This document shows positions 17,602-26,304 of a stretch of 64,000 nucleotides of DNA, piece after piece. The DNA is taken from the NCBI RefSeq assembly GCF_014334015.1, contig NZ_CP060488.1:5352501-5416500 (forward strand), read 5' to 3'. How positions within the stretch are numbered: the stretch's first letter is position 1; every line of letters begins with the position of its first letter. Under the pieces are notes generated by a model that saw nothing but the letters and a program-made list of their open reading frames with translations, was not told the origin of the DNA and did no database searches. The translations under genes were made by a program, and so were the position numbers. This DNA comes from Bacteroides sp. M10. GTDB lineage: Bacteria; Bacteroidota; Bacteroidia; Bacteroidales; Bacteroidaceae.

Positions 17602-18836
17602 TGGAACTGATTCTACTTATTGTTATTGCCGTGTTAATGATAGTCCTACTTGTATTATCACTAACCAAAGGCAACAATCAAACTCAAGCAGAACAATTAC
17701 AAATAGCCTTGCGCCAGCAAATGCAGGAAAACCGGGAAGAACTGAACCGCAGCATCCGGGAACTTCGCATGGAAATGACGCAAACGCTGAACCAGAATAT
17801 GCAACAGCTCCAAGATGTTCTGCACAAGAATATGATGACTACCGGAGAACTGCAACGACAGAAATTCGACATGATGGCCCGCCAGCAGGAAGCATTACTG
17901 AAATCCACCGAGAAACGACTGGATGATATGCGCCTGATGGTGGAAGAAAAGCTCCAGAAAACCCTGAATGAACGTATCGGTCAATCATTCGAAATCGTCC
18001 GTTCGCAACTTGAGAACGTGCAAAAAGGACTGGGAGAAATGAAATCTCTTGCTCAAGATGTCGGCGGACTAAAAAAGGTATTGAGCAACGTAAAGATGAG
18101 AGGAACGTTCGGCGAAGTCCAACTGGGTGCACTCTTAGAACAAATGATGAGCCCCGAACAGTACGACGCCAATGTCAAAACAAAAAAGAGCGGAACCGAA
18201 TTTGTAGAATTTGCCATCAAGCTTCCGGGAAAAGATGACGCCAACAGCACCGTCTACCTCCCCATCGACGCCAAATTTCCGAAAGATGTATACGAACAAT
18301 ATTACGATGCATTCGAAGCGGGAGACGCAGCATTGATGGAATCGTCCGGCAAGCAATTGGAAAATACAATCAAAAAGATGGCAAAAGACATTCATGATAA
18401 GTATGTGGACCCGCCTTTTACCACAGATTTTGCCATCATGTTCCTCCCGTTTGAAAGCATATATGCCGAAGTAATCCGACGTACCAGTCTCATCGAAACA
18501 CTCCAAAAGGAGTATAAGATTGTAGTTACAGGTCCGACAACATTAGGCGCCATCCTCAATAGTCTTCAGATGGGATTCCGCACGCTTGCTATCCAAAAAC
18601 GTACCGGAGAAGTCTGGACCGTATTGGGAGCTGTCAAAACAGAATTCAGTAAATTCGGAGGATTACTTGAAAAAGTACAAAAGAACCTGCAAAGCGCCGG
18701 TGACCAACTCGAAGAAGTCATGGGAAAACGAACACGTGCCATCGAACGCAAACTGCGGCAAGTGGAACAGTTGCCACACGAAGAAAGCCAAAAGATTCTC
18801 CCTATTGACGTAGAGGACGATTTGACAGATTACTAA
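17601..18836 (+). CDS. rmuC: DNA recombination protein RmuC
   Basis: A 411-residue RmuC protein, a membrane-anchored factor that limits recombination at short inverted repeats. It has an N-terminal transmembrane helix (LILLIVIAVLMIVLLVLSL), a long coiled coil rich in Gln/Glu/Arg (about residues 25-150), then the restriction-endonuclease-like core with VEFAIKLPG, LPIDAKFPKD and AIMFLPFESIYAEV. The ATG overlaps the map stop codon (TTAATGG), so the two genes are probably translationally coupled. A hairpin repeat lies after it. Confidence 0.93.
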   Translation: MELILLIVIAVLMIVLLVLSLTKGNNQTQAEQLQIALRQQMQENREELNRSIRELRMEMTQTLNQNMQQLQDVLHKNMMTTGELQRQKFDMMARQQEALLKSTEKRLDDMRLMVEEKLQKTLNERIGQSFEIVRSQLENVQKGLGEMKSLAQDVGGLKKVLSNVKMRGTFGEVQLGALLEQMMSPEQYDANVKTKKSGTEFVEFAIKLPGKDDANSTVYLPIDAKFPKDVYEQYYDAFEAGDAALMESSGKQLENTIKKMAKDIHDKYVDPPFTTDFAIMFLPFESIYAEVIRRTSLIETLQKEYKIVVTGPTTLGAILNSLQMGFRTLAIQKRTGEVWTVLGAVKTEFSKFGGLLEKVQKNLQSAGDQLEEVMGKRTRAIERKLRQVEQLPHEESQKILPIDVEDDLTDY

Positions 18837-18846
18837 CTGATATTAT

Positions 18847-18919
18847 TTAGGCACGGATTACACGATAAACACGGAAAGAAAATAAACTTATCCGTGCAAT
18901 TCGTATAATCCGTGCCTAA
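18847..18919. repeat. Intergenic hairpin repeat after rmuC
   Basis: Arms at 18847-18865 (TTAGGCACGGATTACACGA) and 18901-18919 match over 19 bp with one mismatch. The spacer holds a second CACGG/CCGTG pair. A short A-run follows on the plus strand, so it may also terminate rmuC. Its CACGGATTACACG core resembles the repeats at 1491-1595 and 44690-44784. Confidence 0.8.
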
Positions 18920-18990
18920 AAAATCAAAGAAAGTGTTTCGACACACCTCGACACTAAACAGAAAATGCTCTACAACATTTCCATATCACG

Positions 18991-20169
18991 TCAATCCGCA
19001 TAACTCCGCAAAGCCAAATTCTTCACCCAAAGAACGAAGATACCCGTCAGAATCAGATTCAATACCAGAGTAAGCACTGAAATAACCAATGCCGGGCCAC
19101 CCAAGTTATATCCCAATGCAATGAAAATGATTCCGGCCCCTACCTCACCACGGGTAAACATACCGATGGAAAGAGCCAGTCGCTCACTTAATTTCCGGTC
19201 ACGATAGAAGAACATCGGACAAAGTTTTCCTATATTCGACAATAAAGAGACAATCACCACATGAAACATAATCATTCCCCACGACATCATCTCCTGTGAT
19301 CCCGTTACAGAATAAGAACCTGCATGAGTCTCCGCAAAGTTCACTCCGATAAAATGCGGCATACTCATTCCCACCAGAAACATGAAGAAAAATGAAATCC
19401 CGGTAGCCACCTTTCGTTCCACAGGTGTGTCATGTTCCTTATGTTTCATAATCATACCCAGAACAAATGCCGGCAACAGGACTTCAATATGAATACTTCC
19501 CTCGTCCCCATACAATTCTTTACTCCCCAGATACAGTATTTGAGTAGCCAGAAATATAATCACTGAATAAAAGAGGATAGCCTTCCAATCCTGACGCCAA
19601 TCATACTTATTCAATCTTTGCCAGCCGATCGACAATAACAAGAACACAATCACCACCACAATAATCAACTGCCAGCGCAGCCCGATCATCATAATCTGAA
19701 GAGGAATCATTAAAAGAATCGTATCCAAGTCATCGAAAATTGCCAATACCTGTATCTTCTTATAAATCCAACTGGACTTCAGTCCGATAGCCGCCAACAT
19801 CGTAAACAGAATACCGGCTGATGTAGGTGCAGCAAAACGGCTTAACAATAAATTCTCCTTCCACGCTTCCCAACTATTCCAAAACTCGGGCGGAAGCAAA
19901 ATAAACACATAATAAATGGCAATCATAAACCACGGTAAAGCAGCCGTAGCCATTGCAATAAAATAATCTTGAGCGTAACTTTTCCACCGCGTTTTATCAA
20001 GGACGAACTCACGGCCTACATTAATCATTATAAAACTAAGACATACATAGAGTAGTACATTCGATATGGATTTAACAGCTCCATACCCATCTCCTGCCAT
20101 CATCGGCAGGAATTGCGAAACCACGAGCCCCAACATCAGGAAGCCCGAAAAAGACAGAACTTTTCTCAT
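18991..20169 (-). CDS. Cation:proton antiporter (Na+/H+ exchanger family)
   Basis: A 392-residue integral membrane protein with about eleven hydrophobic segments across its full length. It has the polar, Asp-containing mid-membrane stretch AIFDDLDTILLMIPL and the C-terminal motif MFTRGEVGAGIIFIALGYNLG, both typical of CPA-type Na+/H+ exchangers. There is no C-terminal TrkA-N domain. It is expected in the inner membrane, exchanging Na+ or K+ for protons. Ion specificity cannot be read from the sequence. Confidence 0.85.
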   Translation of the reverse strand: MRKVLSFSGFLMLGLVVSQFLPMMAGDGYGAVKSISNVLLYVCLSFIMINVGREFVLDKTRWKSYAQDYFIAMATAALPWFMIAIYYVFILLPPEFWNSWEAWKENLLLSRFAAPTSAGILFTMLAAIGLKSSWIYKKIQVLAIFDDLDTILLMIPLQIMMIGLRWQLIIVVVIVFLLLSIGWQRLNKYDWRQDWKAILFYSVIIFLATQILYLGSKELYGDEGSIHIEVLLPAFVLGMIMKHKEHDTPVERKVATGISFFFMFLVGMSMPHFIGVNFAETHAGSYSVTGSQEMMSWGMIMFHVVIVSLLSNIGKLCPMFFYRDRKLSERLALSIGMFTRGEVGAGIIFIALGYNLGGPALVISVLTLVLNLILTGIFVLWVKNLALRSYAD

Positions 20170-20253
20170 ATTTATAGTTGTTTGTTGCTAAAAAGTAATT
20201 GCCAAGGAAAGCTCTGCAGACAGAAGGCAATCACCTGGTGTATTAAAAACTAA

Positions 20254-20300
20254 CCGCAAGTCAATTTGTTCAGAACAGATCTCTGAAAAATTGCTTGCGG
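20254..20300 (-). terminator. Terminator of lepA
   Basis: On the minus strand CCGCAAGCAATT and AATTGACTTGCGG form a long, slightly imperfect stem with an inner CAGA/TCTG pair, followed by TTAGTTTTTAA. It begins 9 bases past the lepA stop codon. Confidence 0.7.
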
Positions 20301-20308
20301 CAGTATTT

Positions 20309-22090
20309 TTAATCCAGCTTCAGTACGGCGAGGAAGGCTTTTTGCGGCACTTCCACGTTACCGATTTGTTTCATTCGTTTTTTACCTTTTTTCTGCTTTT
20401 CAAGCAGTTTACGTTTACGGCTCACGTCACCACCATAACACTTCGCTGTCACATCCTTACGAACAGCCTTAATCGTTTCACGGGAAATAATCTTAGCCCC
20501 GATAGCTGCCTGAATGGCAATATCAAACTGCTGGCGCGGAATAAGCTCTTTCAGCTTCTCACACATCCGGCGTCCCATATCGTAAGCATTGTCAATATGT
20601 GTCAAAGTAGAAAGTGCATCCACAGGCTCACCGTTCAACAAAATATCCAGCTTCACCAGCTTCGAAGTACGGAAACCATTCGGATGATAATCAAACGACG
20701 CATACCCTTTAGAAATACTCTTCAACTTATCATAAAAGTCAATCACAATTTCTCCCAAAGGCATATTGTAATAGATTTCCACCCGGTTACCGGAGATATA
20801 TTCCTGTTTAATCAATTCACCGCGTTTACCCAGACAAAGCGTCATAATCGAACCGATATAATCGGTAGTGGTAATAATAGACGCCTTGATATACGGTTCT
20901 TCGATATGGTCAATCATCGTCGGGTCGGGCATACCACCGGGGTTGTGCACCTCCTTCATATTGCCCTGCTTATCATATATATGGTAGGACACGTTCGGTA
21001 CCGTAGTAATCACATTCATATCAAACTCACGATCCAGGCGCTCCTGCACAATCTCCATGTGGAGCAATCCGAGGAAACCGCAACGGAAACCAAAACCCAA
21101 AGCCAATGAAGACTCCGGCTGGAAAGTCAACGACGCATCATTCAGCTGCAACTTTTCCAAAGACGCGCGAAGATCTTCGAAATCTTCCGCCTCAATCGGG
21201 TACACTCCAGCAAACACCATCGGCTTCACCTCCTCAAACCCGGCAATAGCCTTGTCACACGGACGGGCAATATGTGTAATGGTATCTCCCACCTTCACCT
21301 CTTTGGAAGTTTTGATACCGGAAATTATATATCCTACATCCCCCGTACGAAGTTCGTTACGAGGCACCATATCCATTTTCAACACCCCTATTTCATCGGC
21401 ATCATACTCTTTTCCCGTATTGAAAAACTTCACCTTGTCGCCCTTGCGAATCGTGCCGTTTTCAATCTTGAAATAAGCTATAATTCCACGGAAAGAGTTG
21501 AATACAGAGTCGAAAATCAAAGCCTGCAACGGCGCCTCTTCATTCCCTTCGGGATGAGGAATACGTTCAATCACAGCAGCCAGTATCTCTTCCACTCCCA
21601 TACCCGTTTTACCGGATGCACGAATTACCTCCTCGCGCTTGCAACCCAACAGTTCAACGATTTCGTCCTCCACTTCTTCGGGATTGGCGCTCGCCATATC
21701 GCATTTATTGATAACCGGAATAATCTCAAGGTCGTGTTCAATGGCCATATACAGATTCGAGATCGTCTGCGCCTGCACTCCCTGCGAAGCATCGACAATC
21801 AGCAATGCCCCTTCACATGCAGCGATAGAACGTGACACCTCATACGAAAAGTCCACGTGTCCCGGAGTATCAATCAGGTTAAGGACATACTTCTCCCCCT
21901 GATAAGTATATTCCATCTGGATCGCATGGCTCTTGATAGTGATCCCTCTTTCTTTTTCCAGATCCATATTATCAAGCATCTGCCCTGAAGTCACCTGAAT
22001 GGTGTTAGTAAACTCCAACAGACGGTCGGCCAACGTTGACTTACCGTGGTCAATATGAGCAATAATGCAAAAGTTGCGAATATTCTTCAT
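20309..22090 (-). CDS. lepA: Elongation factor 4 (LepA)
   Basis: LepA (593 residues) is a ribosome-dependent GTPase that acts on stalled or mistranslocated ribosomes. It has the GTPase motifs [14 protein letters not shown] (G1), RGITIKSHA (G2), DTPGHVDF (G3) and NKCD (G4). EF-G-like domains II, III and V follow ([14 protein letters not shown]), and the unique C-terminal domain ends with the Lys/Arg-rich [20 protein letters not shown]. It is full length, with its own promoter and terminator. Confidence 0.97.
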   Translation of the reverse strand: MKNIRNFCIIAHIDHGKSTLADRLLEFTNTIQVTSGQMLDNMDLEKERGITIKSHAIQMEYTYQGEKYVLNLIDTPGHVDFSYEVSRSIAACEGALLIVDASQGVQAQTISNLYMAIEHDLEIIPVINKCDMASANPEEVEDEIVELLGCKREEVIRASGKTGMGVEEILAAVIERIPHPEGNEEAPLQALIFDSVFNSFRGIIAYFKIENGTIRKGDKVKFFNTGKEYDADEIGVLKMDMVPRNELRTGDVGYIISGIKTSKEVKVGDTITHIARPCDKAIAGFEEVKPMVFAGVYPIEAEDFEDLRASLEKLQLNDASLTFQPESSLALGFGFRCGFLGLLHMEIVQERLDREFDMNVITTVPNVSYHIYDKQGNMKEVHNPGGMPDPTMIDHIEEPYIKASIITTTDYIGSIMTLCLGKRGELIKQEYISGNRVEIYYNMPLGEIVIDFYDKLKSISKGYASFDYHPNGFRTSKLVKLDILLNGEPVDALSTLTHIDNAYDMGRRMCEKLKELIPRQQFDIAIQAAIGAKIISRETIKAVRKDVTAKCYGGDVSRKRKLLEKQKKGKKRMKQIGNVEVPQKAFLAVLKLD

Positions 22091-22123
22091 TCTGAATTCT
22101 TATTATTTTAGCTTTTTGGTGTG

Positions 22124-22131
22124 CAAAGATA
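22124..22131 (-). promoter_or_regulatory. Promoter -7 box of lepA
   Basis: The minus-strand TATCTTTG matches TAnnTTTG, 34 bases before the ATG at 22090. Confidence 0.55.
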
Positions 22132-22148
22132 CGTAAATGGCGGAATAA

Positions 22149-22197
22149 AAAAAAATGCGTTGATAACATTATGATCATGTACCAACGCATTTTTTTA
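22149..22197 (-). terminator. Terminator after the winged-helix gene
   Basis: AATGCGTTG and CAACGCATT form a stem, flanked by A-runs on the left and T-runs on the right, so it works on either strand. It lies 22 bases after the stop codon of the gene at 22219-22419. Confidence 0.8.
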
Positions 22198-22218
22198 TTG
22201 CTTAAGTGAGTTACTCGC

Positions 22219-22419
22219 TTAGATCAATTTGATGAAGAGTTCACCTTCAACTTCTTCCACAGAGACTTTGTCTTCTCTCAATAACCAGCCAAGGCCGAGG
22301 AACAGATCTTTGTCAACCAATTTAGTTGCTTTTTTAAGCTGCTTGGCAGTCATTCCTTCTGTTTCGTTCAGTGCATTCCAGATAGTACCTGCAATTACAC
22401 CAGCTTTTTCTTTCAACAT
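22219..22419 (-). CDS. Winged helix-turn-helix protein (DUF2582-like)
   Basis: A 66-residue protein that fits a small single-domain winged helix: IAGTIWNALNETEGMTAKQLKKATKL (helix-turn-helix), then DLFLGLGWLLREDKVSVEEVEGELFIKLI (recognition helix end and wing). Such proteins are common in Bacteroidetes and presumed to bind DNA; the target is unknown. The codon pattern and the close-fitting promoter and terminator support a real gene. Confidence 0.85.
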   Translation of the reverse strand: MLKEKAGVIAGTIWNALNETEGMTAKQLKKATKLVDKDLFLGLGWLLREDKVSVEEVEGELFIKLI

Positions 22420-22491
22420 TTGCTTTGCAATTTTAGTTAGACATGCTTAAAATCATCCGGTCAAAAAGACTTTCAGATTTTATTTCGGGGA

Positions 22492-22499
22492 CAAAGATA
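22492..22499 (-). promoter_or_regulatory. Promoter -7 box of the winged-helix gene
   Basis: The minus-strand TATCTTTG matches TAnnTTTG, 73 bases before the ATG at 22419. Confidence 0.5.
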
Positions 22500-22572
22500 G
22501 TTATTTTTATGTTATATAACACTTTATTGAGCACTTTTTTATCGTTTTTGTAATAAAAAAGCATTTTTTCTT

Positions 22573-23031
22573 TCATTTAGGATGCTTTTCGAGATATTCA
22601 GACCAAATTCTTGCCGCTTCTTCCACCATTTTTGCACAGGGACGCTTGCTATAATATTGAGCAGTACGCTCTTCCGGAATCGTTGAAACGGGATCTTTTT
22701 TCTTTAATCCCAACAATTCGCCACAAATCAGCGAGCCGTTACGCTTCTTAAATTCAGCCGCCAGTTCTTGCACCACCGCATAATTAGCAGCTTTTCCTTC
22801 CCGGTCTGTCGCTTCCGTAGCGCCGGTTTCCAAGCCCGCCACCAAAAACATGCCGCAGGCAGCTCCACACGTTTCACGCATTCGTCCTATCCCCCCGCCA
22901 AAGGAAGCACCCATACGCAACGCCTGTTCCTGTGTAAATCCATACATATCCGCAAAGGCCGCTACTACCGACTGTGAGCAGTTGTATCCGCTCTTAAAAA
23001 GCTCCACTGCTTTCTGTATTCTATCTTCCAT
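22573..23031 (-). CDS. C_GCAxxG_C_C family protein
   Basis: A 152-residue protein of the redox-associated C_GCAxxG_C_C family. The conserved cysteines appear as YNCSQSVVAAF (about residue 18), TCGAACGM (about residues 54-58), LICGELLG and RPCAKMV near the C-terminus. GASFGGGIGRM is the glycine-rich segment. The cysteines probably bind a metal or cluster. The family's function is not established. A divergent promoter pair separates it from the gene at 23124. Confidence 0.85.
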   Translation of the reverse strand: MEDRIQKAVELFKSGYNCSQSVVAAFADMYGFTQEQALRMGASFGGGIGRMRETCGAACGMFLVAGLETGATEATDREGKAANYAVVQELAAEFKKRNGSLICGELLGLKKKDPVSTIPEERTAQYYSKRPCAKMVEEAARIWSEYLEKHPK

Positions 23032-23057
23032 AAACTATTTTGCATTTTTATTTCGCA

Positions 23058-23065
23058 CAAAAATA
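23058..23065 (-). promoter_or_regulatory. Promoter -7 box of the C_GCAxxG gene
   Basis: The minus-strand TATTTTTG matches TAnnTTTG, 27 bases before the ATG at 23031. It is back to back with the plus-strand box at 23074. Confidence 0.5.
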
Positions 23066-23073
23066 TAAAAAAG

Positions 23074-23081
23074 TATCTTTG
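23074..23081 (+). promoter_or_regulatory. Promoter -7 box of the 88-aa gene and yjbQ
   Basis: TATCTTTG followed by C matches TAnnTTTG, 43 bases before the ATG at 23124. Confidence 0.55.
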
Positions 23082-23123
23082 CATCAGATAGGGCGTAAAG
23101 ATTAAAATCAAAAAAAAGAAAAT

Positions 23124-23390
23124 ATGAACAAAACTATTTCATATAAAGAATCGACAGCCATTGCCATTCAAGCTATGATAAGCGCAGCCAGAAAGGATGA
23201 ATATGCTGACAGGAAAAGAAAAAGTGGTTTTCCCCAAAACAGAAAGAAACGTGATGTCACTCTCAAAGATGTACGTGAATGGAACAAGAGAAGAAATTAT
23301 AAAGAGGATGCAGGAATTGCCGTCAATGCAATGATGGCGTCAGCTATCAACGACCCCTATGTGGACCTGAATCCACCCTCCAAATTCTAA
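23124..23390 (+). CDS. Hypothetical protein with an internal repeat
   Basis: An 88-residue basic protein with no family I recognise. It holds a two-fold internal repeat: STAIAIQAMISAARKDEYAD (about residues 10-29) and DAGIAVNAMMASAINDPYVD (about residues 62-81). They are separated by a Lys/Arg-rich linker (RKRKSGFPQNRKKRDVT). There is no signal peptide or membrane segment. It has a clear promoter, and yjbQ begins 11 bases after its stop codon, so the two genes are probably one transcript. Confidence 0.75.
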   Translation: MNKTISYKESTAIAIQAMISAARKDEYADRKRKSGFPQNRKKRDVTLKDVREWNKRRNYKEDAGIAVNAMMASAINDPYVDLNPPSKF

Positions 23391-23401
23391 GAGATAAAAC
23401 A

Positions 23402-23809
23402 ATGGCTACAACATTCGATATTCAACTCCCTCATTACTCGCGTGGATTTCATTTAATCACGCGTGATATCATTTCACAACTACCAGCACTTCCCGAAAGT
23501 GGCCTACTGGTAATCTTTATCAAACACACCTCTGCCGGACTAACTATCAACGAAAATGCAGACCCGGACGTACGGCATGACTTCCAGACATTCTTTAATA
23601 AACTGGTTCCCGACGGTGCCCCCTATTTCATCCATACCCTCGAAGGCCCCGACGATATGAGCGCCCATATAAAAGCCTCCCTGATAGGAAGCTCGGTCAC
23701 TATCCCCATCAAGAATCACCGCCTGAACCTGGGAACATGGCAAGGTGTCTACCTCTGCGAATTTCGCGACGGAGGAGACACCCGTAAATTGAGTATTACT
23801 ATCCTATAA
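23402..23809 (+). CDS. yjbQ: YjbQ / UPF0047 family protein
   Basis: A 135-residue member of the UPF0047 family, annotated in E. coli as a protein with weak thiamine-phosphate synthase activity. The conserved core is intact: FIKHTSAGLTINENADPDVR (His and Asn ligands), EGPDDMSAHIKASLIGSS, NLGTWQGVYLCEFRD. Its physiological role is unsettled. It lies 17 kb from the thiamine operon and has no riboswitch. The 3' end overlaps the convergent exonuclease gene by 6 bases. Confidence 0.9.
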   Translation: MATTFDIQLPHYSRGFHLITRDIISQLPALPESGLLVIFIKHTSAGLTINENADPDVRHDFQTFFNKLVPDGAPYFIHTLEGPDDMSAHIKASLIGSSVTIPIKNHRLNLGTWQGVYLCEFRDGGDTRKLSITIL

Positions 23810-24565
23810 TATTTCCAACGCCATCGGACAATGATCGGAATGTACGGCCTCATTCAGGATATACGCACGTTTCAACAGCGGACGTACCGGCTCACTAACC
23901 ATGCAATAGTCAATTCTCCAACCCTTATTTTTGGCACGCGAATTAAAACGATAGCTCCACCAGGTATATTCCTGTTTTTCGGGACAAAGCGTACGGAAAG
24001 AATCCACATACCCCGCAGACAGGAAACGTGTCATCCACTCCCGTTCTTCAGGAAGGAAACCACTGTTTGTTGCATTCCGGACAGGATCATGAATGTCGAT
24101 CGGCTCATGGCAGATATTATAATCGCCACAAAGAATCAAATTGGGACGGGACTTCTGCAACTCCATCACATACTTTTGAAAATCTTCCAGCCACACCATT
24201 TTAAAAGCCTGGCGTTCGTCCCCGCTCGTTCCCGAAGGGTGATAAACACTGACTACCGATAAGTCTCCGAAATCCGCCCGGATAAAACGTCCTTCATTAT
24301 CATAAGCCTCCATTCCCATCCCATATTCCACATGGTCCGGTTCCTGCTTGGTAAGTATGGCCACTCCACTGTATCCTTTCTTCTGCGCCGAATACAAATA
24401 AGACTTGTAACCCAACGCTTCAAACACCTCTCCCGGATACTGGTCCGGTTGCAGTTTCGTCTCTTGCAGACAAAGAATATCAGGATTCTCCTGCGCCAGC
24501 CATTCCGGCAAACCTTTAGATACGGCGGCACGTAGTCCGTTCACATTATAAGTAATAATCTTCAT
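23804..24565 (-). CDS. xth: Exodeoxyribonuclease III (AP endonuclease)
   Basis: A 253-residue Mg-dependent AP endonuclease / 3'-5' exonuclease for base-excision repair. It has the family motifs ITYNVNGLRAAVSKGL, ILCLQETKL (catalytic Glu), LILCGDYNICHEPIDIHDP (Asp-x-Asn), and the C-terminal WRIDYCMVSEP and SDHCPMALEI (catalytic Asp-His). It is full length. No obvious terminator separates it from the convergent yjbQ. Confidence 0.95.
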   Translation of the reverse strand: MKIITYNVNGLRAAVSKGLPEWLAQENPDILCLQETKLQPDQYPGEVFEALGYKSYLYSAQKKGYSGVAILTKQEPDHVEYGMGMEAYDNEGRFIRADFGDLSVVSVYHPSGTSGDERQAFKMVWLEDFQKYVMELQKSRPNLILCGDYNICHEPIDIHDPVRNATNSGFLPEEREWMTRFLSAGYVDSFRTLCPEKQEYTWWSYRFNSRAKNKGWRIDYCMVSEPVRPLLKRAYILNEAVHSDHCPMALEIL

Positions 24566-24594
24566 CGATCTATATGTATTGATTTATATTCATT

Positions 24595-25848
24595 TTATGA
24601 AAACAAAAGCATGATATTCAGTACCGAAACAATAATGGCAATCGAATACAACACAAACGTGCTCCAACGACTATTGACATAATCTCCCATCACCTTTCGG
24701 GAAGACGTCAGTCCCACCTGCAAAAATACCGTGAAAGGTAATTGAATACTAAGTATCATCTGCGAAATAATCAATCCTTTGAAAGGATCTCCAATAAAGA
24801 AAATCAGCAATAAGGCAATTCCCAGAGATAAAAGGACTCCTACCTGCGAATGGCTGTCTTTGATATGATACGATTCACCGAAAATACCCGCAAAGATGGA
24901 ACCTGCCGCCATTCCGCTCGTAATGGTGGATGAAATACCCGCCATCAGCAATGCCAGTGCAAATACGATGGCAGCATTACTTCCCAACAAAGGTTCGAGC
25001 AATGACTTAGCCTGTTGCAGTTCCTCTACCTGAATACCGCTTTTAAAAAAAGTAGCGGCAGCCAGAAGAATCATGGCACTGTTAATCGCCCAGCCGACAA
25101 TCATTGAGAAAAGAGTATCAAACAACTCATATTTCAAGACCTTCTTAATAGAAGCATCATCTTTCTTATTATATTCGTGACTCTGAATCACCTCCGAATG
25201 AAGAAACAGATTATGAGGCATCACTACCGCTCCCAACACACTCATGATAATCAGCATACTTCCTTTCGGAAAAGAAGGAGTCACCCACCCTGCTGTCGCA
25301 GCCGGCCAGTCTATTTCCACCAGAAACAGTTCGTAGATAAACGAAAGCCCGATAACGGAGACAAATGCAATGATGGAACGCTCTATCTTTTTATACGAAT
25401 TAGTGAAAAGCATGATAGAGACAAAAAGCGTAGTCAACACAGCTCCCCATATAATAGGAATATCAAAGAGCATTTCCAACGCAATGGCACCTCCCAGAAT
25501 TTCCGCTAAAGAAGTAGAAATCGACGCCAATACCGCCGTACCAAGAATAGGTCGCGACACCCATTTGGGAGTGTATTTAGTGGCCGCCTCCGAAAGGCAA
25601 AGTCCGGTAACAATCCCCAGGTGGGCAACGTTGTGCTGAAGCACAATCAGCATAATAGTAGACAATGTAACCACCCAAAGTAAGGAATAGCCAAATTCGG
25701 AACCGGCGGCGAAGTTAGAAGCCCAGTTTCCCGGATCAATAAATCCTACCGTAACCAGAAGCCCCGGACCAATATATTTAAAAACATCCAGTCCACCCAG
25801 ATAGCGTTTATGATCTTTGCGTTTTAAGTCTTGAAAAATATTCTTCAT
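24595..25848 (-). CDS. mntH: Nramp family divalent metal transporter
   Basis: A 417-residue inner-membrane protein of the Nramp family, importing Mn(II) and Fe(II) with protons. The metal-binding signature is present in TM1 (GFIDPGNWASN) and TM6 (VVMPHNLFLHSEVIQ), with about eleven hydrophobic segments. The methionine of the metal site in the usual A-x-x-M motif is represented by the MPHN region, as in other family members. It is monocistronic with its own promoter. Confidence 0.92.
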   Translation of the reverse strand: MKNIFQDLKRKDHKRYLGGLDVFKYIGPGLLVTVGFIDPGNWASNFAAGSEFGYSLLWVVTLSTIMLIVLQHNVAHLGIVTGLCLSEAATKYTPKWVSRPILGTAVLASISTSLAEILGGAIALEMLFDIPIIWGAVLTTLFVSIMLFTNSYKKIERSIIAFVSVIGLSFIYELFLVEIDWPAATAGWVTPSFPKGSMLIIMSVLGAVVMPHNLFLHSEVIQSHEYNKKDDASIKKVLKYELFDTLFSMIVGWAINSAMILLAAATFFKSGIQVEELQQAKSLLEPLLGSNAAIVFALALLMAGISSTITSGMAAGSIFAGIFGESYHIKDSHSQVGVLLSLGIALLLIFFIGDPFKGLIISQMILSIQLPFTVFLQVGLTSSRKVMGDYVNSRWSTFVLYSIAIIVSVLNIMLLFS

Positions 25849-25872
25849 TTTTGCATAATAGTTTTAACCTTA

Positions 25873-25880
25873 CAAATATA
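25873..25880 (-). promoter_or_regulatory. Promoter -7 box of the Nramp gene
   Basis: The minus-strand TATATTTG matches TAnnTTTG, 25 bases before the ATG at 25848. Confidence 0.5.
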
Positions 25881-25971
25881 CTTATAAATAACGAGTGAAG
25901 GTCAATTTTAGTTCAAAATACCGACAAGTAAGTAAACAACACCCAGATACTCCCCCCCTATGGATTCCCGC

Positions 25972-26012
25972 AAAAAAAAAGACCCTCGACAAAATAAATT
26001 GCCGAAGGTCTT
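25972..26012 (-). terminator. Terminator of the yebC-TSCPD transcript
   Basis: On the minus strand AAGACC-T-TCGGC and GTCGA-G-GGTCTT pair, followed by a run of nine T. It lies 38 bases after the stop codon at 26050. Confidence 0.85.
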
Positions 26013-26049
26013 GAAAAATATCAAATTTTACAAAAATAAAAGAAGTCGA

Positions 26050-26295
26050 TTAATATCCCATCTCATGTAATGCACGACACAATTGGTCAGGACATGAAGT
26101 CGGTCTGCCACCACAATGCACTCCTTCAAGTTTTGCGATAACATCCGCTACCTTCATTCCTCTCACAAGGCGGGAAATACCTTGAAGGTTACCATTACAT
26201 CCTCCCCAGAAAGCAACTTCTTTCACCACTCCATCTTCCACATTCAGTTCGATGTTGGTGCTGCAAGTTCCCTGGGTTCTATACACATATTCCAT
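26050..26295 (-). CDS. TSCPD domain protein (TIGR03905)
   Basis: An 81-residue protein with the TSCPD signature near its C-terminus (GRPTSCPDQLCRAL) and the family's N-terminal half YRTQGTCSTNIELNVEDG and FWGGCNGNLQGISRLVRG. The same domain is found at the C-terminus of some ribonucleotide reductases, where it may bind metal or nucleic acid; as a free protein its role is unknown. It starts 9 bases after yebC, so the two are probably co-transcribed. Confidence 0.9.
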   Translation of the reverse strand: MEYVYRTQGTCSTNIELNVEDGVVKEVAFWGGCNGNLQGISRLVRGMKVADVIAKLEGVHCGGRPTSCPDQLCRALHEMGY

Positions 26296-26304
26296 AACCT
26301 TGTC

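Noticed and set aside
20291..21835. Open frames opposite lepA
   Set aside because: They are antisense to a highly conserved gene and have no motif or promoter.
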